Shown here in pieces: positions 27,300 to 37,388 of a DNA stretch of 64,000 nt. Source of the stretch: Flavobacterium panacagri (GTDB lineage: Bacteria > Bacteroidota > Bacteroidia > Flavobacteriales > Flavobacteriaceae). The position numbers and the translations under genes were made by a program. Location of the stretch: contig NZ_CP119766.1 of assembly GCF_030378165.1 (NCBI RefSeq), forward strand, positions 372,001 through 436,000. Direction: 5' to 3'. A model generated the notes under the pieces. It worked only from the letters and a program-made list of their open reading frames with translations. It made no database searches and was not told the DNA's origin. Each line of letters starts with the position of its first letter. The stretch's first letter is position 1.

Positions 27300-29747
27300 T
27301 TAGCTTTTTCTAAATCTATTTAAAAATGTTTTCCAAAAACCATATTTCACCTCTTCTTCATGATAACCATTTGAATAAGTTCCATAACCATAGCCATAAC
27401 CGTACGTCCCGCCATATTTTGCTTTGTTTTCGTATCCGTTAAGAACAATACTCACATTCTTTAACTCCCCTCGTTTTAATCGGGTATTTAATAACGTTAT
27501 CATTTCTTTTTTGGTATAATTCTGCCTAACGATATACAATACAACATCCGAAAACTGAACTAACTCTAATGAATCTGAAACCAAACCAACTGGAGGCGTG
27601 TCCAAAACAATATAATCATACTTCAACTTCAATTCATCTATCAATTCTCCCATAGCATCACTCAAAATAAGTTCTGATGGATTTGGAGGAATCGGCCCAG
27701 AAAGAATTACATCCAAATTTGGAATAGTCGTTGAATTTGTTATCTCCTCCAAACTATTCTGTTTTATTAAATAATTAACAACCCCTAACTGTGTTGTCAA
27801 TTGAAATTCGTCAGCCAATCTCGGTTTTCTTAAATCTAATCCCACAATTACTGTCTTTTTTTCGCTTAAAGCAAAAACAGTTGCTATGTTTATAGAACAG
27901 AATGTTTTTCCTTCACCACTAATCGAAGAAGTAATCATTAATGTTTTTGAACCACTGACCTGCTGTTTTTTATACAAAAACTGAAGAGACGAACGTATTC
28001 CTCTAAATGCCTCTGAAAGAGCAGATTTGGGCTTATCAAACACTGCCAAATTGAGAGAATCTTTATTAATTCCAATTACTCCAAGCAACGGTATTTGTGT
28101 TAATTTGCTAATATCATCTGTATTCTGAATTGAATTATTAATAAAGAATATTCCAAAGACAAATAACAACGGAATTAAAACACCTAAAAACAGCGCCATT
28201 ACATAATTAACAGATGTTTTTGGACCAATCAAACCTCCACCAATATCTTTGGCAGAATCGATAAAATGTATGTCTGACAAATTAGAAGCTTTTACGATCT
28301 CTGCCTCGTTCCTTTTCTGAAGAAATGAGGTGTATATATTATCATTTAAATCGTATTTCCTTTTAATTTTCAGCAATTCCTGTTGTTCCGCAGGAAGTTT
28401 GCGGACTGTGCTTTCTGCCTGACCAATTTTTGCATTTACAAGCGACAAATCATATAACAGAGCAGACTTTGCGGTTACAATATTCTCTTGAAGAACATTT
28501 TTCACAGCCTCCATTTGATTGTCAAAATCTCTAAATATTTTTTCACTTTTTACCGCATAAGCCATTTCTGACCTCTGAGTCGAAAGTGCAATTAGCTTTG
28601 CAACATTTGCCACAACATTAGGATCTTCAATTCCTGCTACTGATGGTGCCGGAAGTCTTGAATAATCACCACTGCTGTTTAAATATGATTTTAATGAATT
28701 GTAATAAGCAATTTTTCGAGTGACTTGATCTTTTTCAACATCAAAATCCATTATTTTTTCTGAAACTTTAGAACCACCGCCTTCTATCTCATAAATATTT
28801 TTATCTTTTTGAAAAGACTTTAATTCATTCCCTGTCTCTTTTAATTGAGATTCCATTGCCACAAGAGTGCTATCAATAAATCGAATAGTATTTGTTGCAA
28901 ACTGATTTTTACCATCCAATTGTATTTTGATGAGCATATTTACAGTAGCATTTAAATAATCAACCATTCGGGCTTTATTTGTTCCCTGCATAGACAAATT
29001 TAATATCGAACCACTGCCTTTATCTCCATCTACACTTATCCCTCTATATCGAGAAACAGTCCCATCAAAATCATTAAATTTCACAAAATATTCCTTGCCC
29101 TTGTAAAACCCCGGATTATCATTTATTTGAAGTTTCCAGTTTAAAAAAGGAATATTAACATGTTCTCCAACCTTATACCTATGAATAAAGTCACCTATTT
29201 TTACAGAAGTAGTTGTATAGGCATTGTTAGTATAAGTTAGTAAATTAACCGAATTACTTTCAAAAGGAATTTCAATTTGATACACATTCTCACTTAAGAA
29301 CTTAATTTTTATTAATGTATTAACTAATTGTCCTTTTGTTTTATCAATATCAACATAAAATGGCACAGCGCCATACGAGTCGACCAAATTGTATTTGCCT
29401 TGCTCTAAGTAATCGATATAAAACTGGAGTTTATTAACAACTAATTCGTTGTGAGATCTTGATTTTAGAATAGTCGAAATTCCATTCACTTGATCTGATA
29501 CTCCTCCCCAATTAAAAACTAAACTTGTATTTGATGTAAAAAATGGATTGCTTTGTTCCTTAATAGAAATCATCGTCTGCATTCCGTAAATTTTCTCTTT
29601 ACGAATGTTTACTTGATAAGCAATTGTAAATGCAATAATTAAGCTAATTAGAAACCACTTCCAGTAACTCGCTATTTTAAGCAGAAACCCTCTAAAATCA
29701 AAATTAGAATGATTCTCAAAAATGGAAAAATCTTTAATATCTAACAT
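27300..29747 (-). CDS. wzc: Wzc-type polysaccharide co-polymerase with BY-kinase domain
   Basis: Inner-membrane protein that controls polymer length and export through tyrosine autophosphorylation. The 815-residue protein has a membrane segment (about 30-46), a large periplasmic coiled-coil-rich region, a second membrane segment (about 505-530) and a cytosolic ATPase. The ATPase has Walker A at 611-615 (GEGKT), a Walker A' of the LDLRKPR type (near 637) and Walker B ending at Asp716. Eight tyrosines (778, 782, 784, 786, 788, 791, 795, 802) form the C-terminal phosphorylation cluster. It follows the Wza-like lipoprotein gene by 17 bp. Confidence 0.92.
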   Translation of the reverse strand: MLDIKDFSIFENHSNFDFRGFLLKIASYWKWFLISLIIAFTIAYQVNIRKEKIYGMQTMISIKEQSNPFFTSNTSLVFNWGGVSDQVNGISTILKSRSHNELVVNKLQFYIDYLEQGKYNLVDSYGAVPFYVDIDKTKGQLVNTLIKIKFLSENVYQIEIPFESNSVNLLTYTNNAYTTTSVKIGDFIHRYKVGEHVNIPFLNWKLQINDNPGFYKGKEYFVKFNDFDGTVSRYRGISVDGDKGSGSILNLSMQGTNKARMVDYLNATVNMLIKIQLDGKNQFATNTIRFIDSTLVAMESQLKETGNELKSFQKDKNIYEIEGGGSKVSEKIMDFDVEKDQVTRKIAYYNSLKSYLNSSGDYSRLPAPSVAGIEDPNVVANVAKLIALSTQRSEMAYAVKSEKIFRDFDNQMEAVKNVLQENIVTAKSALLYDLSLVNAKIGQAESTVRKLPAEQQELLKIKRKYDLNDNIYTSFLQKRNEAEIVKASNLSDIHFIDSAKDIGGGLIGPKTSVNYVMALFLGVLIPLLFVFGIFFINNSIQNTDDISKLTQIPLLGVIGINKDSLNLAVFDKPKSALSEAFRGIRSSLQFLYKKQQVSGSKTLMITSSISGEGKTFCSINIATVFALSEKKTVIVGLDLRKPRLADEFQLTTQLGVVNYLIKQNSLEEITNSTTIPNLDVILSGPIPPNPSELILSDAMGELIDELKLKYDYIVLDTPPVGLVSDSLELVQFSDVVLYIVRQNYTKKEMITLLNTRLKRGELKNVSIVLNGYENKAKYGGTYGYGYGYGTYSNGYHEEEVKYGFWKTFLNRFRKS

Positions 29748-29764
29748 TTTCTAAATCTTTTTTT

Positions 29765-30556
29765 TTAATTTTTTATAATGAGGTAAACCGTTGTTGCCAA
29801 TGATAATAATGTAATAATAGTTCCTATAGACTGTATCCCTGTCTGCCCAGTTCCCCAAGTTTTCTGTCTTAAAGGTTTCACATAAATATAATCATTGGGC
29901 TGTAAATAATAATAAGGCGACTTCATGACGTTTATATCTGTGAGATCAATATCATTCATCTGAACTCCAGTTGGAGTCTGGCGAATAACTGTCACTGCTT
30001 TTCTATTGCCTACAGTTGTAATATCTCCAGAGTTTGCAATAGCTTCTAAAATTGTAACATTATCTTTGAATAAAATTTTTGTTCCTGTACTTCCTACCTC
30101 TCCATTAATTGTATATCTAAAACCGGCTAGTTTTACAGTGACAAAAATATTAGCCTCACTTTTAAAGTATTCTTCTAATAATTTTTTTTCAATTTTTACT
30201 CTAACTTCTTCAAGTGTATAACCAATAACATTAATTTCTCCCAGAATCGGCATCCTAATGTTTCCATGATCGTCAATTGTAAACCCATCGAAATATAGTC
30301 CAGATTCAGATTTTGCAGTTTGGGCTCCATCAATAGTCGTATTAAAAATAGAAACCAATTTTGAATCGATTGCCTTTATGTTAACACTTATAATATCATT
30401 AACCTGTAATCGATAAGGTTTAGATTCTACAGCTGCAATAGAATTCTGTTCGCTAGAAGTACTTTTATCTTGCAGATAAACTAAATCTTTAATCGGAATA
30501 CACGAAGTAAAAAACACCGAAATCAACAAGAATAGATAAAAGCTTTTTTGTGTCAT
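29765..30556 (-). CDS. wza: Polysaccharide export lipoprotein (Wza family)
   Basis: A 263-residue outer-membrane export protein. A lipoprotein signal peptide ends at Cys19 (FFTSC), followed by a Poly_export domain (YRLQVNDIISVNI near 48) and an SLBB segment (YTINGEVGSTGTK). A C-terminal hydrophobic helix (about 243-260) could cross the outer membrane as in Wza. First gene of the locus, with Wzc directly downstream, the standard pair for a Wzx/Wzy-type export machine. Confidence 0.9.
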   Translation of the reverse strand: MTQKSFYLFLLISVFFTSCIPIKDLVYLQDKSTSSEQNSIAAVESKPYRLQVNDIISVNIKAIDSKLVSIFNTTIDGAQTAKSESGLYFDGFTIDDHGNIRMPILGEINVIGYTLEEVRVKIEKKLLEEYFKSEANIFVTVKLAGFRYTINGEVGSTGTKILFKDNVTILEAIANSGDITTVGNRKAVTVIRQTPTGVQMNDIDLTDINVMKSPYYYLQPNDYIYVKPLRQKTWGTGQTGIQSIGTIITLLSLATTVYLIIKN

Positions 30557-30572
30557 TAGTTTAATTTTAGCG

Positions 30573-30580
30573 CAAATATA
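30573..30580 (-). promoter_or_regulatory. -7 promoter element for the wza-wzc transcript
   Basis: The minus strand has a perfect TATATTTG 17 bases upstream of the wza start codon, but no TTG at the expected -33 distance. The implied leader is only about 10 nt, much shorter than that of the second operon. Confidence 0.5.
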
Positions 30581-30627
30581 GCTTTTCCTCTGATGTCTAG
30601 AAAAACTAACTATTATTTGGGGTTTAG

Positions 30628-31248
30628 TTAATTATTTTTAAAAGTTTTTTCAAAGGGAACTCGATGCAGAATACTCCTACCCAATGTTATTTCATCTGCG
30701 TATTCCAATTCATCTCCAACAGATATTCCTCTTGCAATTGTTGAAACTACAATCTGTAAATCAGCAATTTGTTTATAAATGTAAAAATTGGTGGTATCGC
30801 CTTCCATAGTCGAGCTTAAAGCAAAAATAATTTCAGTTACTTTACCTGATTTAGCTTTTTCTACTAAACTCGAAATATTCAACTGATTTGGCCCAACTCC
30901 TTCAATTGGCGAAATTTTCCCACCAAGAACATGATAAATACCTTTAAATTGTCCCGTATTTTCGATTGCCATTACATCACGAATATCTTCGACTACGCAT
31001 ATAGTCTCATGATTTCTGAGAGCATTGGCACATATCTCACAGATTTTGGTATCCGAAATATTATGACAGCTTTCACAAAACTTAATATCTTCACGCATAT
31101 TCAACAATGCCTGAGATAAAAAAGAAGTCTGTTCTTTCGGCTGTTTCAATAAATGAAGAACCAAACGAAGTGCCGTACGCTTTCCAATACCTGGTAACTG
31201 CGACATCTCGTTGACCGCTTTTTCAATTAGTTTTGATGAAAATTCCAT
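30628..31248 (-). CDS. recR: Recombination mediator protein RecR
   Basis: DNA-repair protein that with RecO loads RecA on gapped DNA. The 206-residue protein has a helix-hairpin-helix ([12 protein letters not shown], residues 18-29), a four-cysteine zinc finger (Cys58, 61, 70, 73) and a Toprim domain ([13 protein letters not shown] near 84-96; SSTMEGDTT). Full length. Ends 71 bp before the polysaccharide locus begins and is not part of it. Confidence 0.95.
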   Translation of the reverse strand: MEFSSKLIEKAVNEMSQLPGIGKRTALRLVLHLLKQPKEQTSFLSQALLNMREDIKFCESCHNISDTKICEICANALRNHETICVVEDIRDVMAIENTGQFKGIYHVLGGKISPIEGVGPNQLNISSLVEKAKSGKVTEIIFALSSTMEGDTTNFYIYKQIADLQIVVSTIARGISVGDELEYADEITLGRSILHRVPFEKTFKNN

Positions 31249-31252
31249 GACA

Positions 31253-31260
31253 CAAAAGTA
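31253..31260 (-). promoter_or_regulatory. -7 promoter element for recR
   Basis: TACTTTTG on the minus strand fits TAnnTTTG and lies 4 bases upstream of the recR start, implying an almost leaderless transcript. No clear -33 TTG is seen. Confidence 0.35.
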
Positions 31261-31271
31261 ATACTTTTAAT

Positions 31272-31380
31272 GGTTTAGCTAGCATCTGAAATTAAATTCA
31301 ACTTCAATAAATACAGCAGTACGCAAGATTAATTAATTCAATCCAAATCATTCCTGTTTATAATACTTACACTAGCTAAA
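31272..31380. repeat. 9-bp inverted repeat bracketing the recR/CoA-binding intergenic region
   Basis: TTTAGCTAG (31274-31282) is exactly complementary to CTAGCTAAA (31372-31380). GG and CC just outside extend the match apart from two extra A. The 89 bases between hold nothing recognisable. Function unknown. Confidence 0.4.
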
Positions 31381-31387
31381 AACCCTT

Positions 31388-31762
31388 TTAATATTGATTG
31401 GTAGCCAACAAAACAAGTGTACAAGCAACCTCGCTCTTTATATCATTTAATTCCAATAGTTGATACAGTTCAGGATTTTCGGTTCCAGGATTAAATACAA
31501 CTCTCTTCGGTTTTGCTTCTATTATATAATTATAATAATCTCTTTGACGAACAGGATTCAAGTATAATGTAATCGTGTCTATATTTTTAACTGGAATGGC
31601 CTTGGTCTGAATTTTCACCCCAGCAACTTCACCTGTCTTTTGTCCTATAGCTAAAACAGGATGTCCTTTTCCAACTAACATATTTACCGCTTTATAAGAA
31701 TAACGTTCTGGATTTGTTGATGCACCTATTACTAATGTTTTTTTACTTTTCATTGTTTTCAT
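31388..31762 (-). CDS. CoA-binding domain protein (YccU-like)
   Basis: A 124-residue single-domain Rossmann protein. It has the CoA-binding signature VIGASTNPERYSYKA (residues 11-25), a central VNFNPGTENPEL-like segment (here VVFNPGTENPEL, near 88-99), and a C-terminal CTLVLL. The family resembles the CoA-binding domain of succinyl-CoA synthetase but has no known reaction. A -7 element at 31771-31778 lies so close that the internal Met four codons in (31753) may be the true start. Family assignment is good, role unknown. Confidence 0.8.
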   Translation of the reverse strand: MKTMKSKKTLVIGASTNPERYSYKAVNMLVGKGHPVLAIGQKTGEVAGVKIQTKAIPVKNIDTITLYLNPVRQRDYYNYIIEAKPKRVVFNPGTENPELYQLLELNDIKSEVACTLVLLATNQY

Positions 31763-31770
31763 TTAGACTG

Positions 31771-31778
31771 CAAAAGTA
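31771..31778 (-). promoter_or_regulatory. -7 promoter element for the CoA-binding protein gene
   Basis: TACTTTTG on the minus strand fits TAnnTTTG. The inferred start near 31764 would make the annotated first Met nearly leaderless and favours the Met at 31753. Confidence 0.35.
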
Positions 31779-31910
31779 ATCAAAAAGAACGATTTAATCT
31801 TTATGCCTTTGATTCATAATCCCTAACATTAAAAAACATTATCCTAACATAATTTCACTCAAAGACATCAAAAAATAACTACTTTTACTTTATCAACCCC
31901 CAAAAACTAT

Positions 31911-32537
31911 ATGGAATTATTCATTTACTTATTTGCAGCTTTATTTTCGGTATTAAATCCAATTGGGACAGTACCTATTTTTGTTGGACTAACACAACAT
32001 GATTCTCAAAAAGAAAGATCCAGAATTTCCCTTTGGACAGCCATAAACGTTTTTATAATACTATTGGTTTCTTACTTTATTGGACAATATGTATTAACCT
32101 TTTTCGGAATTAGTATAGATGCATTAAGAATAGCAGGTGGAATCGTGATTGTAAATTCTGGTTTCTCATTGCTTTCTGGAAAATTCAATAAAAAACGAGG
32201 TATCAATAAAAAAATTGAAAATGAAGCACAGCAAAGAAATGATATTGCGCTAACACCTTTAGCAATCCCCATGCTTGCCGGCCCAGGCTCAATGTCGCTT
32301 TTAATTGCTTTTTATCAAGAACATCACGAACTAAATGAAATCATAATTTCTTCATTAGCGATTCTTGCGATAGCAGTTGCTATTTTTGCAATTTTAAAAA
32401 GCGCACATTACTTAGCCAGAATATTAGGAGCTTCTGGAATAGTTGCTATTTCTAGAATTGTCGGTTTTATTGTTATCTCTATTGGTATTCAATATATTGT
32501 AAGCGCACTTGTAAATATTATTAAAGGAAATTTTTAA
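31911..32537 (+). CDS. MarC family integral membrane protein
   Basis: A 208-residue protein with about six membrane segments (roughly 1-20, 38-60, 65-85, 110-130, 140-160, 180-205) and the family motifs LNPIGTVPIF (residues 16-25) and TPLAIPMLAGPGSM (near 114-127). MarC/UPF0056 proteins are poorly understood inner-membrane proteins once linked to antibiotic resistance. Only plus-strand gene in the first 56 kb. It converges on the pentein genes across a shared terminator. Confidence 0.88.
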   Translation: MELFIYLFAALFSVLNPIGTVPIFVGLTQHDSQKERSRISLWTAINVFIILLVSYFIGQYVLTFFGISIDALRIAGGIVIVNSGFSLLSGKFNKKRGINKKIENEAQQRNDIALTPLAIPMLAGPGSMSLLIAFYQEHHELNEIIISSLAILAIAVAIFAILKSAHYLARILGASGIVAISRIVGFIVISIGIQYIVSALVNIIKGNF

Positions 32538-32552
32538 ACCAAATCATACTCT

Positions 32553-32599
32553 AAAAAAGAAAGGGATAAAATCAATAAGATTTTATCCCTTTCTTTTTT
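32553..32599. terminator. Bidirectional terminator between marC-type gene and ctlX
   Basis: A perfect 21-bp inverted repeat (32553-32573 and 32579-32599) with a 5-base loop. A-rich at one end and T-rich at the other, it gives a U-tail in both directions and serves the converging genes on either side. Confidence 0.92.
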
Positions 32600-32614
32600 A
32601 CTATACATTTTATT

Positions 32615-33550
32615 TTAACTTCTTGGCAAAAAAACTTCAGCCATCATACATCTTGCACTTCCCCCACCGCAAGCTTCAATAGTATCAAGACTTGAACTCA
32701 AAATTTCAGCATGATTTTCTAACTGAGCAATTTGCTTTGGAGTCAAGCTTTGATGAGCTGATGCACTCATTACAATATATCTTTTATCATTTGTCCCGCG
32801 AACTTCAAGCATATTTCCAGCAAAATTATTCACTTGAGCTTCTGTTATTAAAATAACTTCTTTTCCGTCTTGCTTCAAATTATCCAAAACCATTTTGCGC
32901 TCTTTCTTGTCATCAATAGAATCTGCACAAATGACAGCAAAAGTTTCACCCAAACACATCATAACGTTAGTATGATAAATCAGCTTACGCTCTCCTTCAA
33001 CTGTTTGAAATGCTTCGAAAATTACGGGAGCGTAATCAAAATCTTCACAGAATTCTATAAATAATTCTTCATCAGCTCTTGGCGATAAAGCACAATACGC
33101 TTTACCGTTTGCTCTATCCAACAACAAACTTCCTGTTCCTTCTAAGAAAATACCATCTTCTTCTGCAGATGTATAATCCATTATATTGGTAATTTCAAAT
33201 CCCTTTTCTTCCAAAGTATCCAAAATATCTTCACGACGTTCCTGACGACGATTCTCTGCAAACATTGGATATAAAGCTACATCTCCATTTTCATGAAACG
33301 AAACCCAATTGTTTGGAAAAATACTGTCTGGTGTATCAGTTTCTAAATTATCATCAACAACAGTTACATCAACTCCAACCGCTCTTAATTTTTCAACAAA
33401 AGTATCAAACTCTTGCTGTGCTTTTGCATTTACCGTACTTGGCAATAAACCGTCTAATACCTTTTGGTAATAATTATTTACAGCAGTCTGCTCGTTCATT
33501 CTGAAAGCTACCGGCCGAATCATTACTATTGCGTTTGTTGTTTGTCTCAT
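32615..33550 (-). CDS. ctlX: Citrulline utilisation hydrolase / pentein-family amidinohydrolase (CtlX)
   Basis: A 311-residue pentein-fold hydrolase. It shows DSIFPNNWVSFH (residues 74-85), the EGTGSLLLDR active-site strand (near 137), a catalytic His in IYHTNVMM, and the nucleophile Cys301 in GGSARCMMAE. These fit the CtlX family, related to arginine deiminase and dimethylarginine hydrolase. The encoded reaction is hydrolysis at a guanidino or ureido carbon. It lies 26 bp after a second pentein gene and was probably co-transcribed with it. Confidence 0.82.
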   Translation of the reverse strand: MRQTTNAIVMIRPVAFRMNEQTAVNNYYQKVLDGLLPSTVNAKAQQEFDTFVEKLRAVGVDVTVVDDNLETDTPDSIFPNNWVSFHENGDVALYPMFAENRRQERREDILDTLEEKGFEITNIMDYTSAEEDGIFLEGTGSLLLDRANGKAYCALSPRADEELFIEFCEDFDYAPVIFEAFQTVEGERKLIYHTNVMMCLGETFAVICADSIDDKKERKMVLDNLKQDGKEVILITEAQVNNFAGNMLEVRGTNDKRYIVMSASAHQSLTPKQIAQLENHAEILSSSLDTIEACGGGSARCMMAEVFLPRS

Positions 33551-33576
33551 TTTTTATGTTTTTTCATTTCAATTAT

Positions 33577-34491
33577 TTAGTCTCTAATTAAAGGCAATGT
33601 TGAACATCTTAACAAACCTTCTTGTTTTGCAATTTCGGCATATGGAATTTCTTCAACCGTAAAACCATTTGCACGAAGCCAGTTATTCAATCTCGTAAAG
33701 TTCTTCTCTGAAACCACAACATTTTCGTCAATTGAAAATACGTTTGAAAACATATTATACATTTCATTTCTTTCGATGTGAAATAAATTTTCTTTTCCAA
33801 AAAGATTTACCAAATACAAATAATCTGCTTCTTCTCTAAAACCTCTTTTATAGATAATTCCTTTATCTTTTCCAACAGGCTGGAAACAGCAATCTAAATG
33901 CAAAGCATTATCTCTAGCTTCTAATTTCGATTTAACTAAATCAAATTCTTTGACAATTTTGTTCGGAAATAATTCTTTTATATAATTAACGCCATGCATA
34001 TTGGTTCTCGCTGTAATGTAATCTTTATAATCGCTTCCTTTATAAGTCCCAATAAAAATATGATCATTCCAAAGCATAACATCCCCGCCTTCAATATGAA
34101 CTTCCTCAGGTGGACGAACTACTTTTAAAGGATCGATTTGATCAATTACATATTGAATTGCATCTAATTCACGCTCACGATCTGGAAGAATATTTGATTT
34201 TACAAAAACATCATCAATCACAAACCCTATATCTCTAGCGAAAATCTGATTGTAGTTTTCAATCATTTCAGGGCGATAAACAGTTACATCATATTTTTGG
34301 AAAACAGCATTAAAAGCATCCATTTCAGCAACCATATCTTTTTCTACAGGATAAGTTCCTGCTTTAATATGTTCCAATGATTTAGGATCATAAGCTTCCT
34401 CAATTGTTGGAGTTGGCCCATTATGAACAGCAGAACCCAAAACAACAGCACGAAGTCTAGATGTTTCGTTCTTAACATTTAATTGCAACAT
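33577..34491 (-). CDS. Arginine deiminase / dimethylarginine dimethylaminohydrolase family protein
   Basis: A 304-residue pentein protein with FARDIGFVIDD (near 70-80), the HIEGGDVMLW catalytic strand (near 137), LHLDCCFQPV carrying the catalytic His, and nucleophile Cys296 in RCSTLPLIRD. The Asp-His-Cys set is complete, so it should be active. Candidates are an arginine deiminase-like, dimethylarginine or amidinotransferase reaction; substrate cannot be fixed. A -7 element TATATTTG (34511-34518) lies 19 bp upstream of the start. The second pentein gene follows directly. Confidence 0.78.
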   Translation of the reverse strand: MLQLNVKNETSRLRAVVLGSAVHNGPTPTIEEAYDPKSLEHIKAGTYPVEKDMVAEMDAFNAVFQKYDVTVYRPEMIENYNQIFARDIGFVIDDVFVKSNILPDRERELDAIQYVIDQIDPLKVVRPPEEVHIEGGDVMLWNDHIFIGTYKGSDYKDYITARTNMHGVNYIKELFPNKIVKEFDLVKSKLEARDNALHLDCCFQPVGKDKGIIYKRGFREEADYLYLVNLFGKENLFHIERNEMYNMFSNVFSIDENVVVSEKNFTRLNNWLRANGFTVEEIPYAEIAKQEGLLRCSTLPLIRD

Positions 34492-34510
34492 AACATTATA
34501 ATATTTTGAG

Positions 34511-34518
34511 CAAATATA
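34511..34518 (-). promoter_or_regulatory. -7 promoter element for the pentein gene pair
   Basis: Perfect TATATTTG on the minus strand, placed directly at the U-tail of the gltA terminator. No TTG at -33. Leader would be about 13 nt. Confidence 0.45.
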
Positions 34519-34547
34519 AAAAAAGCTTCACAGTTAAGTGAAGCTTT
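34514..34547 (-). terminator. gltA terminator
   Basis: AAAGCTTCAC (34522-34531) pairs with GTGAAGCTTT (34538-34547) around a 6-base loop, followed on the minus strand by a run of U. It lies within 10 bases of the gltA stop. Confidence 0.85.
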
Positions 34548-34553
34548 CGTTTT

Positions 34554-35831
34554 TTATTTATTAGACTTGAACTCTCTTAAAGGATGTCCTGTATAGATCT
34601 GTCTTGGTCTTCCAATTGGCTCCTTGTTTTCACGCATTTCTTTCCATTGTGCGATCCAGCCTGGTAATCTTCCAATAGCAAACATTACAGTAAACATATC
34701 TGTTGGAATTCCTAAAGCTCTGTAGATAATTCCTGAGTAGAAATCAACGTTTGGATATAAGTTTCTTGATTTGAAATATTCATCTTCAAGAGCCGCTTTT
34801 TCTAATTTTCTAGCAATATCCAAAATTGGATCTTCAACACCTAAAGTTTCTAACACTTCTGTTGCTGCTTTTTTAATGATTTTAGCTCTTGGGTCAAAAT
34901 TTTTGTAAACTCTATGTCCGAATCCCATTAAACGGAAAGGATCATTCTTATCTTTCGCTTTCGCTAAGAATTTATCAGTATCTCCACCATCTTTATTAAT
35001 TTCTTCTAACATTTCAAGTACCGCTTGATTTGCACCTCCGTGAAGAGGCCCCCATAAAGCAGAAACTCCTGCAGAAACTGAAGCAAATAAACCAGCATGA
35101 GAAGAACCTACCATTCTTACTGTAGAAGTAGAACAGTTTTGTTCGTGATCAGCATGAAGAATGAATAATTTATCTAGAGCATTAACAATAACTGGGTTTG
35201 CAGCATAAGGCCCTGTAGGCAGTTTAAACATTAATTGCATAAAGCTTTCTACATATCCTTTTGTATTGTCATAATAGTTTAAAGGATATCCCATAGACTT
35301 TCTATAAGTCCAAGTAGCAATCACAAGAAACTTAGCCATTGTTTTACAAATAGCTTCGTACATTTCTTTTTCATTATCAACATTTACTGCTTTTGGATTA
35401 AATGCTGTTAAAGCACTTGTTAAAGCAGACAACACTCCCATTGGGTGAGCAGTTTTTGGAAAACCGTCAATAATATTTTTCATCTCTTCGTTTACCAAAG
35501 AATGTTTTCTGATATTATTTTCAAAATCTTCTAATTGTGCAGCAGTAGGTAATTCTCCAAAAATCAAAAGATATGAAACCTCTAAGAAACTAGCTTTTTC
35601 TGCTAAGTCTTCGATTGAATATCCTCTGTAACGTAAAATTCCTTCTTCTCCATCTAGGAAAGTGATTTCACTTGTACAAGATCCTGAGTTTTTGTAACCT
35701 GGATCAATTGTAATAACACCTGTTAAATCACGTAATTTGTTGATATCGATAGCTGATTCGTTTTCGCTTCCTGTGATTACTGGAAGTTCAATCTTTTTAC
35801 CATCTATTTCTAATGTAGCTATTTTTGACAT
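34554..35831 (-). CDS. gltA: Citrate synthase
   Basis: First step of the TCA cycle, joining oxaloacetate and acetyl-CoA. The protein is taken as 425 residues starting at MSKIATLEID (35831). A longer reading from 35870 adds 13 unconserved residues and would begin inside the -7 element at 35868-35875. Catalytic segments are visible: HADHEQNCSTSTVR, WGPLHGGANQAVLEML and GFGHRVYKNFDPRAK, holding the two histidines and near the aspartate of the active site. Type II (hexameric) length. Own promoter and terminator. Confidence 0.95.
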   Translation of the reverse strand: MSKIATLEIDGKKIELPVITGSENESAIDINKLRDLTGVITIDPGYKNSGSCTSEITFLDGEEGILRYRGYSIEDLAEKASFLEVSYLLIFGELPTAAQLEDFENNIRKHSLVNEEMKNIIDGFPKTAHPMGVLSALTSALTAFNPKAVNVDNEKEMYEAICKTMAKFLVIATWTYRKSMGYPLNYYDNTKGYVESFMQLMFKLPTGPYAANPVIVNALDKLFILHADHEQNCSTSTVRMVGSSHAGLFASVSAGVSALWGPLHGGANQAVLEMLEEINKDGGDTDKFLAKAKDKNDPFRLMGFGHRVYKNFDPRAKIIKKAATEVLETLGVEDPILDIARKLEKAALEDEYFKSRNLYPNVDFYSGIIYRALGIPTDMFTVMFAIGRLPGWIAQWKEMRENKEPIGRPRQIYTGHPLREFKSNK

Positions 35832-35867
35832 AATATATTGGAAATAATTCTTTAAATAATAATTTAC

Positions 35868-35875
35868 CAAATCTA
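35868..35875 (-). promoter_or_regulatory. -7 promoter element for gltA
   Basis: TAGATTTG on the minus strand matches TAnnTTTG. At the -33 distance there is TTT rather than TTG. Inferred start near 35861 gives a leader of about 30 nt to the downstream Met and rules against the longer reading frame. Confidence 0.55.
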
Positions 35876-35927
35876 ATGAATTTAAGACTAATTAAAAAAA
35901 GAATACTGCTATGAATTTGTTAAAACT

Positions 35928-35963
35928 CCAAAAAAAAACCATTCGTTAGAAAACGAATGGTTT
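35928..35963 (-). terminator. eno terminator
   Basis: AAACCATTCGTT (35936-35947) pairs perfectly with AACGAATGGTTT (35952-35963) around a 4-base loop, followed on the minus strand by eight or more U. About 20 bases after the eno stop. Confidence 0.9.
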
Positions 35964-35984
35964 ATCTTAATATAACTCTTATGA

Positions 35985-37289
<1,305 letters not shown>

Positions 37290-37388
37290 TTATTAATAAA
37301 TTATATTTTTTTTTCGAAATTATAAAAATATTTAATACTATAAACGCATTCTAGATATTAAACACCTTTATTTATTAACTACATCGTT

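Noticed and set aside
30573..30627. recR terminator from a short AACTA/TAGTT pairing
   Set aside because: Only five base pairs with a large loop; not convincing as an intrinsic terminator.
35832..35870. N-terminal extension of citrate synthase
   Set aside because: The extra 13 codons overlap the -7 promoter element and are unlike citrate synthase N-termini; the Met at 35831 is preferred.
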